A DNA stretch of 64,000 nucleotides from CAILZL01 sp049840395 (GTDB lineage: Bacteria > Pseudomonadota > Gammaproteobacteria > Steroidobacterales > Steroidobacteraceae), in assembly GCA_049840395.1 (NCBI GenBank), contig JASGLD010000002.1, forward strand, positions 308,413 through 372,412, in the 5' to 3' direction. Of this stretch, positions 45,152-54,380 are shown one piece after another. Position 1 is the first letter of the stretch, and each line of letters begins with the position of its first letter. The position numbers and the translations under genes are program-made. The notes under the pieces were generated by a model. It was not told the DNA's origin. It did not search any database and saw only the letters and a program-made list of their open reading frames with translations.

Positions 45152-46459
45152 TTGTCCGAGCACACGCCACCAGATGCGTGGGAAGATGAGGTTCTGGCCA
45201 CTTGGGGTTTGAACGATCCCCCATTTTCAGAGCTGGCCTCCGATGCCTATTTTTTCCCTGGCGAACAATACTTGCGCGCGCTGGACTTCATGCGTCGGGT
45301 GTTGTGCTCACGCGTTTCTGCGGGTGTGCTGACCGGTGAGCGCGGTGTGGGCAAGAGCCTGCTGGTACGCAGCTTCATTACCGGCCTCGACGATCGAATT
45401 TTGGTGGCGCATCTGCAGCGCACCGACATGGCGCCACGTGAATTTCTGCTTGAAGTGCTGCGCCAGTTCGGTGTGGAACTGGATCGCGATGATCGCACCG
45501 ACCGCCGACTGCTGTTGGAACGCTATGTGGCCCACCAGGTCAGCAATGGCCGTATCAGTTTGCTGATCATTGAAAACGCCCAGGCCATGCAGCCCTTGGT
45601 ATTGGAGGAGTTGCGGCATATTGCTTCCTGGGAAACCGATGGCGTGCGGCTGGTCAAGTTGTTGCTGTTGGGGCAGCCGCTGTTGAATCATGTGGTGGAT
45701 TCGCCGCGTCTCGCCAAACTGGTACCCACCGGTGTACCGCGAGTCAGCATCGCGCCACTGTCCGAAGATCAGCTATCGGCCTATGTGGCGCATCGTCTCC
45801 GAGTCGCAGGCGCACAAGATCCGGATCAACTACTGCCGCATACCTTGATGCCGTTATTGCATCGACTATCCGGTGGTTTGCCGTCCGTAGTTAATCGCAT
45901 TTGTGGCCGGGCGCTGGCCGTGGCCGCCGTCGAAGGGCAGGCAACAGTGAGTGCGCAATCGGTGCTGTCTGCGGCCATGCAGTTGGGCATGGATACCAGC
46001 TTCGTCGAACAGCCCCTCCCATCCGGTAATGAGATGGTGCCCGCCGGGAGCAACGGTGAAGCCGTGTTGCTGGTGTCAGTCAGTGGTGGTGTCGACAGCG
46101 TCGTGGCGATGAAAGCGGAACGACTGCTGGTTGGCCGTAGCGAGCTGGCCGACGTACGCATCGACAGCGCCTTCGTCAGCCGTTACCACGCATTGATCGT
46201 TCGCGAGCCGGAACAGGATCTATTGATCGATCTGGGCAGTACCAATGGCGTGTTGGTGAATTCGCGTCGTCTGGTGCGGCATGTACTGCAGCATCGCGAT
46301 CTGGTGCAAATCGGCCCGGCCAGAATGACTTATCTGAATCCGGCCAAGGCGCCTGCCATGCCCTTGGATCCCTCGGAAACGCTCAGCTTCGCGCGTTCCG
46401 GCGCGGCTAATAATGAACACGCGGTGTTTGCCTTCGGACGCTTCGACGACGCCGGTTAA
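45152..46459 (+). CDS. ExeA-like AAA ATPase fused to an FHA domain
   Basis: 435 residues from a TTG start with GGGGAG eight bases upstream. The N-terminal AAA domain begins NDPPFSELASDAYFFPGEQY as in ExeA/GspA-type ATPases. Walker A is LTGERGVGKSLLV (60-72), Walker B-like LLIIENAQAMQPLVLEELR (about 133-151) has IIEN in place of the usual DE, and LSGGLPSVVNRICGRALAVA near 240 is the sensor 2 region. An FHA domain occupies about 322-400 (LLVGRSELADV, SRYHALIV, DLGSTNGVLVNSRRL), which would bind phosphothreonine peptides. No membrane segment or peptidoglycan-binding domain is seen, unlike ExeA. The partner kinase is not in the window. Confidence 0.82.
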   Translation: MSEHTPPDAWEDEVLATWGLNDPPFSELASDAYFFPGEQYLRALDFMRRVLCSRVSAGVLTGERGVGKSLLVRSFITGLDDRILVAHLQRTDMAPREFLLEVLRQFGVELDRDDRTDRRLLLERYVAHQVSNGRISLLIIENAQAMQPLVLEELRHIASWETDGVRLVKLLLLGQPLLNHVVDSPRLAKLVPTGVPRVSIAPLSEDQLSAYVAHRLRVAGAQDPDQLLPHTLMPLLHRLSGGLPSVVNRICGRALAVAAVEGQATVSAQSVLSAAMQLGMDTSFVEQPLPSGNEMVPAGSNGEAVLLVSVSGGVDSVVAMKAERLLVGRSELADVRIDSAFVSRYHALIVREPEQDLLIDLGSTNGVLVNSRRLVRHVLQHRDLVQIGPARMTYLNPAKAPAMPLDPSETLSFARSGAANNEHAVFAFGRFDDAG

Positions 46460-46664
46460 GCAGGTTAGTTACTCTGGTTAGTGAGTACGGTGCTGCCATC
46501 GTCGGCTGAAGCAGCACCTGCGCTTGCCCGCTGCTGACACTGTCAGTACAGTGTCGCGTCCTGCCGTCGTCACCTGCTTTCTTCGTAAATTACGCGCTGT
46601 ACTCGCAGCGCGCCAGGCTTGTGGGCGCGACGACAATCCATTCAAGTAAGAGACGCATTAGAAA

Positions 46665-49163
46665 GTGGCCCAAGCATCCGACCAACAGTGGCAAGTTCAT
46701 AAATTCGGCGGTTCGAGTGTTGCCGACGCGCAGTGCATGGAGCGCGTGGCAAATATTCTGGAGCAGGATCCCCACGCCCGTATGGCCGCCGTGTTGTCGG
46801 CCTGCCGTGGCGTTACCGACGCCATGTTGAATCTGGTGGCTGCGGCGGAGCGTCAGGATGCCGGGGTGGCCGAACAGCTGGAAGCAGTACGCCAGCGCCA
46901 CATTCGCATTGCTGAAACCTTGTTGAATGAAGCAGATCGCAAGGACTACGTTGCCTTGCTGGATCAGGATTGTCAGGACATCACCAGCATTCTCCATACC
47001 GTGGCCCTGATCCGTGCCGCCTCACAGATGGTACGCGACCTGGTGGCCGGCTTTGGCGAAATCTGGTCGACTCGCTTGTTCGTGCGTTATCTGCGCAGCC
47101 GCGGTAAGCGTCCGGGGGTAGTGGAGTGGATCGATGCGCGCGACATCGTCAGCGTGGATTGGAATCCATTGGGTCCGGCGGTGCGTTGGGAAGACTCGCG
47201 TGCCAACACTGCGCGGGTAATCAATCATCAAGGGCCTGCCACCTTGATCGTCACTGGCTTCATTGCCCGCGATGCCAAGGGTTTACAGACGACTTTGGGA
47301 CGCAATGGCAGCGACTTCTCCGGCTCTATTTTCGGCGCCCTGTTGAATGCATCAGAGATCATCATCTGGACCGATGTGGATGGCGTGCTCAGCGCCGATC
47401 CGCGTCTGGTGCCGGACGCCACCGTCATCGACTCGCTGTCATACAACGAAGCAATGGAACTGGCGTACTTTGGCGCCAAGGTCATCCATCCACAGACCAT
47501 GGCACCTGCGGTGGCGCAGAACATTCCGATCTGGATTCGCAACACTTTTGCGCCGGATAAAGCTGGCACTTTGATTTGTTCCAAACCGGATTCCGAATTG
47601 CTGGTCAAGGGCATCACCAGCTTCGACAAGATTGCGTTGGTGAATCTGGAAGGTGCCGGCATGATCGGTGTGCCCGGCACGGCACATCGTCTGTTCGGCG
47701 CGCTGCGTGAGCACAGTATTTCGGTGATCCTGATTTCTCAGGGTAGCTCCGAGCACTCCATTTGCTTCGCCATTCCCGAAGTGGAAGCCGAGAAAGCCGA
47801 GCAGGTCGTGCGCGAAGCTTTTCATAGCGAATTGCGCCAAGGTCAGATTCAGCGTGTGGAAGTGACCCATGCTTGCAGCATTCTTGCTGTGGTCGGGGAT
47901 GGCATGGCCGGCGCACATGGTGTCGCCGGCAAGGTATTCAATGCTCTCGGCAATGCCGGCGTCAGCGTCAAAGCCATCGCGCAGGGTGCTTCCGAACGCA
48001 ATATCTCAGTGGTGATCGACGGCAAGCACTCGGCTCGGGCGCTACGTTCGGTGCATTCCGGCTTCTATCTCTCGCCTAATACAGTATCCATCGGCGTGAT
48101 TGGTCCAGGCCTGGTCGGTGGTGCCTTTGTCGATCAGTTGGCTTCACAGATCAAGCGCTTGGCGCGTGATTTTCATGTGGACTTGCGCGTGCGTGGCATC
48201 ATGAAATCGCAGCGCATGCACCTGGTGGCAGGCGAATTGCCGCTGGATAACTGGCGTGATGCATTGGGTAAATTAGGTGAGGGCGAGGCGGTCGACTTGA
48301 AGCGCTTTGCCGAGCACATCCACGCCAGCCATTTGCCGCATGCAGTGATCGTGGATTGCTCAGCCAGCGCCGAAGTGGCCAGTCACTATGCCGAATGGTT
48401 GGCAGCCGGCATCCATGTGGTAACGCCGAATAAGAAAGCCAATAGCGGCGACTACACGTACTACCGCAATGTGCATGCAGCGCGGCGTGCGGGTGGTTCG
48501 CACTATCTCTATGAAGCCACCGTGGGCGCCGGTCTGCCGGTGATTCAAACCCTGCATGACCTGCGCGAAACCGGCGATGAGATTCAGCGCATCGAAGGTA
48601 TTCTGTCCGGCACCTTGGCGTACTTGTTCAATGTGTACGATGGCTCGCGACCGTTTTCCGAAGTGGTGCTGGAAGCCAAGGCCAAGGGTTATACCGAGCC
48701 GGATCCGCGTGACGACCTGTCCGGTCTGGATTTCGCCCGTAAGGTGGTGATCCTCGGTCGGGAAATGGGCTTGGATCTGGAATTAAAAGATGTGGCCTTG
48801 GAAAGCCTGGTGCCGGAAGCGCTGCGCAATTGCAGTGTTGAGGAGTACCTCAAGCGCCTGCCCGAGTTCGATCAGCAGATGCAGCAACGGTTAGAAGTGG
48901 CGCGCGGTCGCAATCATGTGCTGCGTTACATCGGTTCGCTGGACGCCGCCAGCCGCAAGGCGACGGTGGGTTTGGTAGAACTGCCGCGCAACCATACTTT
49001 TGCGAATATCAACCTCACCGATAACGTCGTGCGCTTCAGCACCAGTCGCTACAATCAGAATCCTTTGGTGGTTCAAGGTCCCGGCGCGGGACCTGAAGTA
49101 ACGGCGGGCGGCGTGTTTGCCGATCTGTTGCGTGTCTGTGCCTATCTCGGTGCCAAGCTGTAA
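46665..49163 (+). CDS. thrA: Bifunctional aspartokinase/homoserine dehydrogenase
   Basis: 832 residues from the GTG at 46665. The aspartokinase domain (about 10-300) starts VHKFGGSSVADAQCM and has GFIARDAKGLQTTLGRNGSDF near 197-217. Two ACT regulatory domains follow (about 318-460; SVILISQGSSEHSI, VSVKAIAQGASERNI). The homoserine dehydrogenase domain (about 465-832) opens with IGVIGPGLVGGAFVDQL and has VTPNKKANSG and GTLAYLFN. It catalyses the first and third steps from aspartate to threonine. The stop overlaps the start of thrB by 1 base. No threonine leader peptide is seen in the 205 bases upstream. Confidence 0.94.
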   Translation: MAQASDQQWQVHKFGGSSVADAQCMERVANILEQDPHARMAAVLSACRGVTDAMLNLVAAAERQDAGVAEQLEAVRQRHIRIAETLLNEADRKDYVALLDQDCQDITSILHTVALIRAASQMVRDLVAGFGEIWSTRLFVRYLRSRGKRPGVVEWIDARDIVSVDWNPLGPAVRWEDSRANTARVINHQGPATLIVTGFIARDAKGLQTTLGRNGSDFSGSIFGALLNASEIIIWTDVDGVLSADPRLVPDATVIDSLSYNEAMELAYFGAKVIHPQTMAPAVAQNIPIWIRNTFAPDKAGTLICSKPDSELLVKGITSFDKIALVNLEGAGMIGVPGTAHRLFGALREHSISVILISQGSSEHSICFAIPEVEAEKAEQVVREAFHSELRQGQIQRVEVTHACSILAVVGDGMAGAHGVAGKVFNALGNAGVSVKAIAQGASERNISVVIDGKHSARALRSVHSGFYLSPNTVSIGVIGPGLVGGAFVDQLASQIKRLARDFHVDLRVRGIMKSQRMHLVAGELPLDNWRDALGKLGEGEAVDLKRFAEHIHASHLPHAVIVDCSASAEVASHYAEWLAAGIHVVTPNKKANSGDYTYYRNVHAARRAGGSHYLYEATVGAGLPVIQTLHDLRETGDEIQRIEGILSGTLAYLFNVYDGSRPFSEVVLEAKAKGYTEPDPRDDLSGLDFARKVVILGREMGLDLELKDVALESLVPEALRNCSVEEYLKRLPEFDQQMQQRLEVARGRNHVLRYIGSLDAASRKATVGLVELPRNHTFANINLTDNVVRFSTSRYNQNPLVVQGPGAGPEVTAGGVFADLLRVCAYLGAKL

Positions 49164-50122
49164 TGAGTCAATCTACTGTGTCGAATGTTGCCAATCGTCA
49201 GACGGCTACCGCCTTTGCACCCGCTAGCGTGGGTAATGTGGCAGTGGGTTTCGATGTGTTGGGGCTGAGTGTGCAGGCTATCGGCGATCGTGTTACTGCG
49301 CGTCGCACCGCCGAACCCGGCGTACGCATCGCCGCCATCAAGGGCGTGGTACAGGATCTGCCGCTGGATGCCGAGCGCAATACCGCTGGCCGTGCGGTCA
49401 TGAGTATTGTGGAAGATCAAAAACCTGGCTTCGGTATCGAGATCACCATCGAGAAGGGCATCCCGCTGGGTTCTGGCCTGGGCGGTTCTGCCGCATCGGC
49501 CGTTGCCGCTGTGGTTGCAGCCAACGCGCTGTTGCCCAAGCCGCTCACGCAATTGGAATTGCTCAAGCACGCCATGCGTGGCGAAGAAGTGGCCAGCGGT
49601 TCGGTGCATGTCGACAACATTGCGCCGTCCTTGTTTGGCGGTCTGGTGCTGACCGTGGGCGTGGATAATCCCAACGTCAAACAGATTCCCATGCCGGCAG
49701 GCGTGCGCTGCGTGCTGGTCCATCCGCACATGGTGCTGGCCACCAAGGACGCACGCAAAATTCTCAAACCGGATGTAAGTCTGTCTGATGTGATCTGGCA
49801 GACCGCCAACCTGGCCGGCTTCCTGGCCGGTTGCTTCACCAATGATTTGCGCTTGATCGGTGAGTCGTTGGAGGACGTGGTGATCGAACCGCAGCGTCGC
49901 GTATTGATTCCCGGTTTCGATGCCGTCAAACAAGCGGCCAAGGATGCCGGCGCACTGGGTTGTTCGATCTCGGGTGCAGGCCCGACTGTATTCGCCTGGC
50001 TGCCGGCAGAAAAGGCAGAGGCAGCGCGCAATGGTATGGTGGCGGCGTTCAAGGCCGCAGGCTTGGCCAGCGATTCGTGGATCTCGACTCTGGAGCCCAA
50101 TGGCGCTCACCTGGTTGATTGA
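49163..50122 (+). CDS. thrB: Homoserine kinase
   Basis: 319 residues of the GHMP kinase family. The ATP loop PLGSGLGGSAASAVAAVV is at about 98-115; the N-terminal FAPASVGNVAVGFDVLGLSV and C-terminal GCSISGAGPTVFAWLP are typical. It phosphorylates homoserine for threonine synthase. It starts within the thrA stop (TAATG) and is followed by thrC after 55 bases. Confidence 0.95.
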   Translation: MSQSTVSNVANRQTATAFAPASVGNVAVGFDVLGLSVQAIGDRVTARRTAEPGVRIAAIKGVVQDLPLDAERNTAGRAVMSIVEDQKPGFGIEITIEKGIPLGSGLGGSAASAVAAVVAANALLPKPLTQLELLKHAMRGEEVASGSVHVDNIAPSLFGGLVLTVGVDNPNVKQIPMPAGVRCVLVHPHMVLATKDARKILKPDVSLSDVIWQTANLAGFLAGCFTNDLRLIGESLEDVVIEPQRRVLIPGFDAVKQAAKDAGALGCSISGAGPTVFAWLPAEKAEAARNGMVAAFKAAGLASDSWISTLEPNGAHLVD

Positions 50123-50177
50123 TCATTTGTTGGTTTGTTGATTGGTTGGCTCTTAGGACTTTCGACGGTTTTATTGA

Positions 50178-51404
50178 ATGTTGTTTCATAGCACTCGCAA
50201 TCCAGAACATCGTGTCAGTTTGAGCGCGGCCATTGCCCAGGGCATTGCTCCCGATGGCGGCCTGTATGTTCCGGATTCCTTACCTAAGTTCACGCCGCAG
50301 GACTTTGCCGGTCTGACCGATCTGGCAGACATCGCCACCAAGTTGATTGCGCCATTCGCTGTCGGCGATCCCTTGTCGCCAGTGTTGGCAGAAGTGTGTC
50401 GCGATGCTTTCAACTTTCCCGCGCCATTGGTTCACCTGCCTGATGCACCCGGTGGCAACGCCTATGTGCTGGAGCTGTTCCATGGCCCGACCTCTGCCTT
50501 CAAGGATTTCGGCGCGCGCTTTCTCGCCGCCAGTCTGGAACGCATTCGCGCCGGCAAGCCGCGCAAGTTAAGCATTCTGGTTGCGACTTCCGGTGATACC
50601 GGCGGCGCTGTGGCTGCTGCCTTCCATCGTCGTCCCTGGGTGGAAGTGGGCGTGTTGTATCCCAAGGGTTTGGTGTCGCAACGGCAGGCGCAGCAGCTGG
50701 CTTGCTGGGGCGATAACGTGCGGACTTTCAGTGTGCACGGCAATTTCGATGCCTGTCAGCGCATGGTGAAAGAAGCCTTCATGGATGCGGAGCTTGCGCA
50801 GTCACGCGAACTGTCTTCCGCCAATAGCATCAACGTCGGTCGCTTGCTGCCGCAGATGGTGTACTACGTGCGCAGCGCTTTGGATATCTGGCGCACCACC
50901 GGCAAGCCGGCCAATTTCATCATTCCCAGCGGCAATCTTGGCAATTCGATGGCCTGCATCTGGGCGCGCGCCATGGGTCTGCCGATCGGCAAGATCATTC
51001 TGGCCACCAATGCCAATCGCACCATTCCCGATTTCCTGGATTCGGGTGATTGGCTACCGCGTCAAAGTGTGGCCACACTGGCCTCGGCAATGGACGTGGG
51101 TAATCCCAGCAATATGGAACGCCTGCGTTCGTTGTATGACTTCGATGAGATTCGTCGGCAGATCACCGCGGTCAGCGTCAGCGACGAACAGATTCGCGCA
51201 CGCATCAAGCATGATGCGCAAACCTTGCAGCAGATATGGTGTCCGCATACTGCTACCGCGGCCGAAGTGTACTGGCACCTGCCTAAAGAGCAGCAGGCGA
51301 GCACCTGGGTGCTGGTCTCCACCGTGCATCCTGCCAAGTTCAACGACATCGTCGAGCCATTGATTGGTCAGGCGGTATCGGTGCCGCCGGCGCTGGAAGT
51401 GCGG
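50178..51404 (+). CDS. thrC: Threonine synthase, 3' end lost at the contig join
   Basis: A PLP enzyme converting O-phosphohomoserine to threonine. It starts MLFHSTRNPEHRVSLSAAI and has the PLP-lysine motif HGPTSAFKDFGARF (about 96-109) and the phosphate loop ATSGDTGGAVAA near 136. About 407 authentic codons remain; the protein would normally run on for about 25 residues. After VSVPPALE the frame enters sequence that belongs to eno on the other strand and ends in a spurious VRRTGPGSAKGLHR tail at 51443. The end given is approximate (51,390-51,415). Confidence 0.9.
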
Positions 51405-51415
51405 CGAACTGGACC
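51390..51415. other. Join between gammaproteobacterial and alphaproteobacterial sequence
   Basis: Left of this point every gene fits one gammaproteobacterial genome; right of it every gene fits a sphingomonad. thrC (+) and eno (-) are both truncated here, facing each other. There is no repeat, integrase, IS end or tRNA at the point. Probably an assembly or library chimera. Confidence 0.85.
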
Positions 51416-52209
51416 GGGCTCAGCGAAAGGCCTTCACCGCTGATCTCGTACTTACCGTTCTTGAAGAACTCGGTCGCGGCGCAGTCGAGCGCAAGCTGCA
51501 CGTCCACGCCGGGCTTGAAGCCGGCCTTTTCGATCGAGGCGAGGACGAAATCGAGAGCGGCGCGGGTGCTGGCGATGTTCGGCGCGAAACCGCCTTCATC
51601 GCCAACCGCCGTCGCGAGACCCTTTTCGTGCAGGCCCTTCTTCAGCGTGTGGAAGATTTCCGAACCCCAACGCACCGCTTCGGCGATCGAGTTGGCGCCG
51701 ACCGGCATGATCATGAATTCCTGGAAATCGATAGGGTTGTCGGCATGCTCGCCGCCGTTGATGATGTTCATCATCGGCACCGGCAGGACATGCGCAGACA
51801 CGCCGCCAACGTACGAATAGAGCGGCAGTCCGCGCGCATTGGCCGCCGCTTTCGCGGCTGCAAGGCTGACGCCGAGGATTGCATTGGCGCCAAGGCGGCC
51901 CTTGTTCTCGGTGCCGTCCAGTTCGATCATGGCGAGGTCGAGGTCGCGCTGGTCTTCGGCGTCCATGCCCACCAGTTCTTCGGCGATTTCGGTGTTTACC
52001 GAGTCGACGGCCTTGAGCACGCCCTTGCCGAGGTAACGGCTCTTGTCGCCGTCGCGCAGTTCCACCGCCTCATGGGCGCCGGTCGAAGCGCCCGAGGGTA
52101 CGGCGGCGCGGCCGAAGCTGCCGTCTTCAAGGAGAACGTCGACTTCGACGGTGGGATTGCCACGACTGTCGAGAATTTCGCGGCCGTGGATATCGATGAT
52201 CGCGGTCAT
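51412..52209 (-). CDS. eno: Enolase, C-terminal third lost at the contig join
   Basis: About 266 of roughly 425 codons. The glycolytic 2-phosphoglycerate dehydratase starts MTAIIDIHGREILDSRGNPT with AAGGAGG upstream (52215-52221). Family motifs PSGASTGAHEAVELRDGD, SLAAAKAAANARGLPLY, PMMNIINGGEHADNPIDFQE and GDEGGFAPN are intact. After ISGEGLSLSP the frame leaves enolase and runs into antisense thrC, ending artificially at 51340. The sequence is of the alphaproteobacterial (sphingomonad) type. The catalytic C-terminal part, including the active-site lysines, is missing here. Confidence 0.9.
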
Positions 52210-52389
52210 GCTGGGAATTCCTCCTTAAAGGCGCCTTCGAACGAGGCTTCGGCGCTCTTGAGGGGGTCTTAGCAGGGGAACTTCAGGTTACAAGTTGCGT
52301 TGCAGCACAGAGTGCAAGATGTGTTACTCTTAATGGGCATCGCCTATAGGCGAATGACCGGGTTAACCGACAAAGAGGAGTGAAAAGCC

Positions 52390-52926
52390 ATGGCCGATCC
52401 AACGACGGGTACCGGAAACGGAACCGAGAATGCCAAGAGCCACTTCACCAAGGCCATGGAAGAAGTCCGTGCCGGCGCGGCTGCGCTGGGCAAGGAAGCC
52501 CAGACTGCAGCCGAAGGTTACCTCGGCAAGCTGAGCGAGGCCAAGAGCGAATGGTCTAGCGAAGCCAAGGTCCGTTCGGAAGACGCCAAGGTCAAGGCCA
52601 GCGCCTTTGCCGACGATGCCAAGGTCAAGGCAGTCGACCTCGCCAACCAGGGCAAGGCCAAGACCAGTCAGGCCATGTCCAGCCTGTCCAAGGTGATCGA
52701 CGACAACGTAGCCCTGATCGACGAGAAGGTCGGCCCCAAGTACGGCGACTATGCCCGCTCGGCATCGAAGTCGGTTGCCGGCGCCGCCAGCAAGCTCGAC
52801 GAGAAGAGCCTCGACGAACTGGGCGAGGAAGCCCGCGAATTCGTGCGCAAAAGCCCGGGCGTGGCAATCGGCGTTGCCGTAGCCGCCGGTTTCCTGTTCG
52901 GCCGCCTGTTCAAGAAGAGCAGTTGA
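52390..52926 (+). CDS. Alanine/lysine-rich protein with DUF883-like C-terminal anchor
   Basis: 178 residues. A long charged helical region (about 15-140) with repeats such as SEWSSEAKVRSEDAKVKASA resembles phasin or apolipoprotein-like amphipathic helices. The C-terminus REFVRKSPGVAIGVAVAAGF (about 147-166) followed by LFGRLFKKSS is the ElaB/YqjD/DUF883-type membrane anchor. A ribosome site AGAGGAG lies before the ATG. Such small proteins occur in sphingomonads and may associate ribosomes or other structures with the membrane under stress; this is an inference. It is the first of four co-directional genes and is divergent from eno. Confidence 0.75.
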   Translation: MADPTTGTGNGTENAKSHFTKAMEEVRAGAAALGKEAQTAAEGYLGKLSEAKSEWSSEAKVRSEDAKVKASAFADDAKVKAVDLANQGKAKTSQAMSSLSKVIDDNVALIDEKVGPKYGDYARSASKSVAGAASKLDEKSLDELGEEAREFVRKSPGVAIGVAVAAGFLFGRLFKKSS

Positions 52927-52954
52927 TCCGGTAGACTTGGGGCACTTTGCGACA

Positions 52955-53347
52955 ATGCTCGATCCCGAAACGTCCCTCAGTCTTGAGGCCGAGATAGAGG
53001 ACCTTTCGTTCGCTCAGGATCTTCGGCTGCTCGCCGAAGAGGCGCGGGCGTTGGCCCATGCCGAACTGACTTTCCAGAAAACCCGCGCCGCCTATGTCGG
53101 CGCGGAAGTGCGCACGATCACGCTGTTTGCCGCCTTGGGCGCCGCCTTCGTGTTCTTTGCCCTCATGGCGTTGACTGTCGGTTTCGTCATCGCGCTCGGC
53201 ACCGTTCTGGGGCCCTGGACGGCAATGGTGGTCGCAACATTGGTCATTGGCGGTATCGCCGCCGGTCTGATGCTGTTGGCGCGCGCCCGCATGCGGCGCA
53301 TGCGGGCCGTTCTCGCCGACGATGGCCTGCGGGCAGGAGCCGCCTGA
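52955..53347 (+). CDS. Phage holin-like DUF1469 family membrane protein
   Basis: 130 residues from the ATG at 52955. An N-terminal amphipathic helix (about 8-45, LRLLAEEARALAHAELTFQK) is followed by two membrane helices (about 52-78 and 83-110) and a basic end (ARARMRRMRAVLADDG). This is the layout of the putative Actinobacteria-type holin/DUF1469 family. In proteobacterial chromosomes these occur next to DUF883/DUF3618-like genes, as here. Function unknown. The stop overlaps the next start by 1 base. Confidence 0.7.
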   Translation: MLDPETSLSLEAEIEDLSFAQDLRLLAEEARALAHAELTFQKTRAAYVGAEVRTITLFAALGAAFVFFALMALTVGFVIALGTVLGPWTAMVVATLVIGGIAAGLMLLARARMRRMRAVLADDGLRAGAA

Positions 53348-53691
53348 TGTCCTCGCTCGCGAATCGCCTTGCCGAACACCGCGCCGTTCGCGACATGGCC
53401 AAAGCCACGTTCGACGCCCACTACGCCGCGATCAAGGCGGATATCGACAAGCGCGGTATCGGCGGCCGCCTCGCCGATGAGGCCATCGACAAGGCCCTCG
53501 ACGTGCTCGACGAAGCAGTCGCCGTGGTTGAGGAACATCCTGCCGTAGTGGGGGGAACTTTCACCGCGTTAGTGCTTTGGATCCTTCGAAATCCGATCCT
53601 CTCATGGCTGTCCGACTTGTTCGGCGCTTTGCGAGACGAAGATTCGAACGGTAACGACAGTGAAAAGGAGCCCACCGGTGAGCGAAGCTGA
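53347..53691 (+). CDS. Small membrane-associated protein, unknown function
   Basis: 114 residues. The N-terminal part is helical and charged (MAKATFDAHYAAIKADIDKR), a second amphipathic helix carries ALDVLDEAVAVVEEHPA, and one hydrophobic helix (about 74-95, VVGGTFTALVLWILRNPILS) follows; the C-terminus is acidic. It resembles DUF3618-type proteins in layout but I do not assign it. It overlaps both neighbours by a few bases, so the four genes form one operon. Confidence 0.68.
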   Translation: MSSLANRLAEHRAVRDMAKATFDAHYAAIKADIDKRGIGGRLADEAIDKALDVLDEAVAVVEEHPAVVGGTFTALVLWILRNPILSWLSDLFGALRDEDSNGNDSEKEPTGERS

Positions 53692-54253
53692 ACCGAAAAC
53701 GCCCGCCCAGTCCGCAACCGATGCCAATCTTGGCGCCGTGGTCCCAATCAGGGCAAAGCCGGCGCAGGACGAGCGCCCTTCCCGCAAGATCATCGCTTTC
53801 GCCAAAGAGCATCCCGTTCTTGTCGTCGCCGGTGGTCTCGCTGCGGGAGCACTGGTGAGCGCCCTGCTCCCCAAGCGCCTGACACGCGGAGTTGCCGGCA
53901 AGGCATTGAACCGCTCGATCGCTCTTGCCGAGGCGGCTGGCGGTGCAGCTGCCCTCTTCGGCCGCAACGCCTCCGACAAGGCGCACGATCTTGGCATCGG
54001 CGCAAAGCGTGAAGCCGGCCATCTGGCAGACCGCGCGGAGAAAGTCGGCGGTGCCGCAGCCGAGCGACTTCGCCATCTCGGGCTTGCTGCACTGGCCGCC
54101 GCCGGAGCGCTGGGCAAGGCGACCGCAGAAAAGGCCGGAACTACGGCCGAAAAGGCGAGCAAGTTTGGCCATGAGGCAGCGGAATTCGCGTCGGAAACCT
54201 CGCATCGTTTCGCTCGACGCATTCAGGATTTCGCGCAGCGCATCAGTCATTGA
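53678..54253 (+). CDS. Alanine-rich membrane-associated protein, unknown function
   Basis: 191 residues from the GTG at 53678, with AAGGAG seven bases upstream (53665-53670). A charged N-terminus, one hydrophobic helix (around 48-66, VLVVAGGLAAGALVSALLP), then a long alanine/lysine-rich helical region with EKAGTTAEKASKFGHEAAEF. It ends RRIQDFAQRISH. The pattern is like the first gene of the cluster turned around. Function unknown; last gene of the four-gene group and 14 bases overlapped with the preceding one. Confidence 0.68.
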   Translation: MSEAEPKTPAQSATDANLGAVVPIRAKPAQDERPSRKIIAFAKEHPVLVVAGGLAAGALVSALLPKRLTRGVAGKALNRSIALAEAAGGAAALFGRNASDKAHDLGIGAKREAGHLADRAEKVGGAAAERLRHLGLAALAAAGALGKATAEKAGTTAEKASKFGHEAAEFASETSHRFARRIQDFAQRISH

Positions 54254-54285
54254 TAAATTATCGATAATGATTTACAGGAGCAATA

Positions 54286-54316
54286 AAGAGCCGCATCGCA
54301 TGCGCGATCGGCTCTT
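54286..54316 (+). terminator. Hairpin after the four-gene cluster
   Basis: Outer stem AAGAGCCG (54286-54293) with CGGCTCTT (54309-54316) and an inner stem ATCGC/GCGAT. No T run follows, so it could be a weak terminator or a transcript-stabilising structure. Confidence 0.45.
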
Positions 54317-54380
54317 GCCCTGCTGACCGCCACAACCTATGGGGACCTTCGTCTCTCCCACAGGAAAGCGGTCCCTCTCC

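Noticed and set aside
46460..46664. Threonine/isoleucine leader peptide and attenuator before thrA
   Set aside because: No small frame rich in Thr or Ile codons and no terminator with a T run is present.
51404..51443. Novel C-terminal tail of threonine synthase (VRRTGPGSAKGLHR)
   Set aside because: It is antisense to enolase codons and results from the contig join.
51364..52272. 302-residue + strand reading frame over eno
   Set aside because: It is the antisense shadow of enolase, which has full motifs and a ribosome site on the - strand.
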